Assembly (NCBI GenBank): GCA_041391925.1
Contig: JAWKNA010000011.1
Span: 62,001 to 126,000, forward strand
Direction of reading: 5' to 3'
Length of the DNA stretch: 64,000 nt
Origin: JBPOFM01 sp041391925
Lineage (GTDB): Bacteria > Bacteroidota > Bacteroidia > Flavobacteriales > Flavobacteriaceae
The notes beneath the pieces were generated by a model. It made no database searches. It was given only the letters and a program-made list of their open reading frames with translations, and was not told the DNA's origin. Positions 62,044 through 64,000 of this stretch are shown piece after piece. A program made the position numbers and the translations under genes. Within the stretch, counting starts at the first letter, position 1. Each line of letters begins with the position of its first letter.

Positions 62044-62073
62044 GAAAATCCGAAGTCAACGCTTCGGATTTTC
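62044..62073. terminator. Third terminator-like hairpin, perfect 12-bp stem
   Basis: GAAAATCCGAAG (62044-62055) and CTTCGGATTTTC (62062-62073) with loop TCAACG. T-rich on both strands, so it may work in both directions. Confidence 0.78.
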
Positions 62074-62205
62074 TATTTACTATGTTAATGGATAGTTAAA
62101 TATGATTTTATATATACTATTTTAAAAAGTTTAGCGTCTATATATAAGTGATAAGTTTTAAATAGTTAATTAGTTTAAGTGTTAGTTAAGTTGATTAATA
62201 GTAGG

Positions 62206-62240
62206 AAAATCCGAGGCATTTGATGTTTCGGATTTTTTTT
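62206..62240. terminator. Fourth terminator-like hairpin, next to the fabH stop
   Basis: AAAATCCGAGGCAT (62206-62219) pairs with ATGTTTCGGATTTT (62223-62236) over 14 bp with two G-U pairs and a 3-base loop, then T to 62240. It touches the fabH-like stop codon and can end transcripts from either side. Confidence 0.82.
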
Positions 62241-63249
62241 ACCATTTTATTATCACACTCCCCCAAGTAAAACCGCTCCCAAAAGCAGCAAGCACAACTA
62301 CATCTCCTTCTTTAATTTTACCTTGTTCCCAAGCTTCTGTCAATGCAATAGGGATGGATGCAGCCGTTGTGTTCCCATATTTTTGGATATTGTTGAATAC
62401 TTGGTCATCACTTAATCCAAATTTCTTTTGGATGAATTGTGCTATTCTCAGATTCGCTTGATGTGGAATCAACATATCAATAGCTTCTTTTTTAAGATTG
62501 TTTTTCATTAGACCTTCCATAATGACTTCACTGAACCTAACAACCGCATTTTTAAACACAAACTGTCCGTTCATATAAGGAAAATAGCTTTCGTCATTTT
62601 CATCATTGTCGTTCAGAATATCGGTCACCCAACGCGTTCCCATGCCTGGAGCTTTAACGACCAATTCCTCGGCATGCTCACCTTCTGAATGTAAATGGGT
62701 TGACAAAATTCCCTTAGAATTATTTTCTTCTCTAGTCAAAATGGCGGCTCCTGCCCCATCTCCGAAAATAACGGAAACACCCCGTCCTCGTGTCGTTTTA
62801 TCCAATCCTCTTGAATGCAATTCGCTTCCTATTACCAAAACAGTTTTGTACATCCCCGTTTTGATAAATTGATCAGCAACAGAGACTCCGTATACAAACC
62901 CCGAACACTGATTTCGAACATCCAATGCACCAACGGTTTTAATATTCAAGGCATGTTGAACTTGCACACCTGGACCCGGGAAATACATATCTGGGCTCAA
63001 GGTCGCGAATACAATAAAATCGATGTCGTCTTTATCGATTCCAGCTCGTTTAATGGCAACTTTAGCAGCTTTAACACCCATTGTAGCCGTTGTGTCTCCA
63101 GAATCTTGTTTCACCCAACGACGCTCTTGAATGCCAGTTCGCTCCTGAATCCATTCGTCATTGGTATCCATCATTTTCGATAAAGCTTCATTAGTGACTA
63201 CATTGTCTGGCACATAATGACCGAGCCCTATTATTTTAGAATTGTACAT
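62239..63249 (-). CDS. 3-oxoacyl-ACP synthase III family (FabH-like)
   Basis: A 336-residue thiolase-fold condensing enzyme. The catalytic triad is Cys115 (VRNQCSGFVYG), His263 (LIPHQANLRI) and Asn293 (KYGNTTAAS). The RTGIQERRW segment and the closing FGSGFTWGSVIIKW are family hallmarks. It starts fatty acid synthesis or a related condensation with an acyl-CoA primer and malonyl-ACP. The DMYFPGPGVQVQHAL region places it in the branch often kept in addition to the main FabH in flavobacteria, so a specialised lipid role is possible. It stands alone. An upstream TATTTTTG on its strand (63301-63294) suggests its own promoter. Confidence 0.92.
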   Translation of the reverse strand: MYNSKIIGLGHYVPDNVVTNEALSKMMDTNDEWIQERTGIQERRWVKQDSGDTTATMGVKAAKVAIKRAGIDKDDIDFIVFATLSPDMYFPGPGVQVQHALNIKTVGALDVRNQCSGFVYGVSVADQFIKTGMYKTVLVIGSELHSRGLDKTTRGRGVSVIFGDGAGAAILTREENNSKGILSTHLHSEGEHAEELVVKAPGMGTRWVTDILNDNDENDESYFPYMNGQFVFKNAVVRFSEVIMEGLMKNNLKKEAIDMLIPHQANLRIAQFIQKKFGLSDDQVFNNIQKYGNTTAASIPIALTEAWEQGKIKEGDVVVLAAFGSGFTWGSVIIKW

Positions 63250-63293
63250 AGTCTAATTTTTATTCAATATACTTCATTTATTTATCAAAGTCG

Positions 63294-63301
63294 CAAAAAT
63301 A
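63294..63301 (-). promoter_or_regulatory. -7 element TATTTTTG of the fabH-like gene
   Basis: Exact TAnnTTTG on the minus strand, with an ATTG about 16 bases upstream in the -33 region. Transcription would start near 63286, giving a leader of about 37 bases. Confidence 0.45.
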
Positions 63302-63438
63302 AGCTCCTCAATGTTACCAATATTATTATTTACATAAAATTTTCATCCTTAAATGTCAGTTTGTCACATTTTAACTCTTGGTACTTTTTTTGATCTTCAA
63401 TAAAACATCAAACGAAAAATTAATTAAACATATATAAT

Positions 63439-64000
63439 ATGACAAAAGGAAATATCAATGTTTCAGTTGAAAACATCTTTCCACTGATTAAAAAATTTCT
63501 TTACAGCGATCACGAAATCTTTTTACGTGAGCTCATAAGTAACGCAACAGATGCTACTTTAAAATTAAAACACTTAACAAGTATTGGAGAAGCCAAAGTA
63601 GAGTATGGCAATCCTAAAATTGAAGTGAAAATTGACAAAAAAGGCAAGAAAATCCATATCATTGACCAAGGGATTGGTATGACAGCTGAAGAGGTTGAAA
63701 AATACATCAATCAAATTGCATTTTCTGGTGCTGAAGAATTCTTGGAAAAATACAAGGATTCAGGCAAGGATGCTGGAATCATTGGTCACTTCGGTCTAGG
63801 TTTCTATTCGGCCTTTATGGTTGCTGAAAAAGTGGAAATCATTACCAAATCTTACAAAGATGAACCAGCAGTTCATTGGGTTTGTGATGGGTCACCTGAA
63901 TTTACCCTAGAGCCTTCTGACAAAAAAGATCGAGGCACCGAAATCATCCTTCACATCGCTGAAGATTCCACTGAATTTTTGGATGATTCAAAAATTAAGG
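63439..64000 (+). CDS. htpG: Molecular chaperone HtpG (Hsp90), N-terminal part
   Basis: The first 187 codons of an Hsp90-family chaperone; the gene runs off the window. The GHKL ATP site is complete: LISNATDATLK (Asn binding Mg), DQGIGMT, and GHFGLGFYSAFMV with the flexible lid. The start MTKGNINVSVENIFPLIKKF is the usual bacterial HtpG beginning. It folds client proteins in the cytoplasm. Upstream, TTTG (63360-63363), 18 bases and TACTTTTT form an imperfect promoter. No heat-shock inverted repeat is seen. It diverges from the fabH-like gene. Confidence 0.95.
   Translation, partial: MTKGNINVSVENIFPLIKKFLYSDHEIFLRELISNATDATLKLKHLTSIGEAKVEYGNPKIEVKIDKKGKKIHIIDQGIGMTAEEVEKYINQIAFSGAEEFLEKYKDSGKDAGIIGHFGLGFYSAFMVAEKVEIITKSYKDEPAVHWVCDGSPEFTLEPSDKKDRGTEIILHIAEDSTEFLDDSKIK

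Larger units (their letters stand above)
61632..62238. other. Gene-free stretch of 607 bp with four terminator-like hairpins
   Basis: The space lies between the convergent TonB-type barrel gene and the fabH-like gene. No protein-like frame is present. It holds four stem-loops at 61697, 61891, 62044 and 62206, spaced 150-195 bases apart. A direct duplication TTTGAATTA (61821 and 61831) and an exact promoter-type element TAAATTTG (61978-61985) are also present. Small RNAs may be encoded here. Confidence 0.65.

Overview
The window looks like chromosomal DNA of a member of the Flavobacteriaceae (Bacteroidota). The sequence is AT-rich and genes start without clear Shine-Dalgarno sites. Several intergenic spaces carry the Bacteroidota-type promoter core (TTTG, about 19 bases, then TAnnTTTG). 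There are type IX secretion (T9SS) sorting tails, TonB-dependent receptors with carboxypeptidase-like N-termini, a bacillithiol enzyme (BshC), a DUF4295-rpmG-rpmB block next to ftsY, and a TPR regulator with signal peptide and HTH. The genus cannot be fixed from this window. I saw no rRNA, tRNA, insertion sequence, prophage or CRISPR array. The window opens inside a meaB-like gene and ends inside htpG.

Layout. 0-1.8 kb: meaB tail and an acyl-CoA dehydrogenase. 1.8-6.6 kb: a sugar/lipid-glycan block (epimerase; GT2, tandem LAB_N membrane protein and ArnT-like GT39 in overlapping reading frames; PAP2 phosphatase with a small partner). 6.6-15.4 kb: a perfect 7-bp tandem repeat, MATE exporter, beta-propeller protein, nitronate monooxygenase, T9SS subtilase, mnmA, YwqK-like repeat protein, triple-fasciclin lipoprotein. 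15.4-24.4 kb: housekeeping genes (yidC, pyrG, DinB-like, DUF3820, DUF922, OsmC, LysM-PBP1, guaA).

24.4-29.9 kb: a TPR/HTH regulator faces a three-gene secreted operon (T9SS protein, outer-membrane barrel, tail-fibre-like protein with a peptidase-G2-like domain). The regulator gene and the operon each carry a TGTACCCCTTTTGT element just upstream. 29.9-37.7 kb: bshC, then a co-directional run (M14 peptidase, histidine kinase, NTF2-like, DUF1398, DJ-1-like lipoprotein, DUF2200, GNAT). 38.1-41.2 kb: a LytS/LytTR pair diverging from a T9SS protein, with 21-bp-phased direct repeats between them. 41.3-43.9 kb: small accessory genes with dispersed repeats, cassette-like inverted flanks and a frameshifted VOC gene.

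43.9-59 kb: mostly core genes (rimO, a TonB receptor, a class C serine hydrolase, ftsY, DUF4295/rpmG/rpmB, cinA, an HPt protein, FAH-family hydrolase, exonuclease, E2 acyltransferase, GT2, recR, a sodium/solute symporter, a CoA-binding protein). 59.1-64 kb: a large TonB-type barrel, a 600-bp gene-free stretch with four successive terminator-like hairpins, a fabH-like ketoacyl synthase, and the start of htpG.

The best candidates for something undescribed are the regulator plus secreted tail-fibre-like operon with shared operator, and the GT2/tandem-LAB_N/GT39 block, in which the LAB_N protein could be a carrier-lipid-sugar flippase. Smaller leads are the heptamer repeat, the LytTR-type operator and the serial hairpins. 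All functional statements rest on motif reading and remembered family knowledge; no searches were run.
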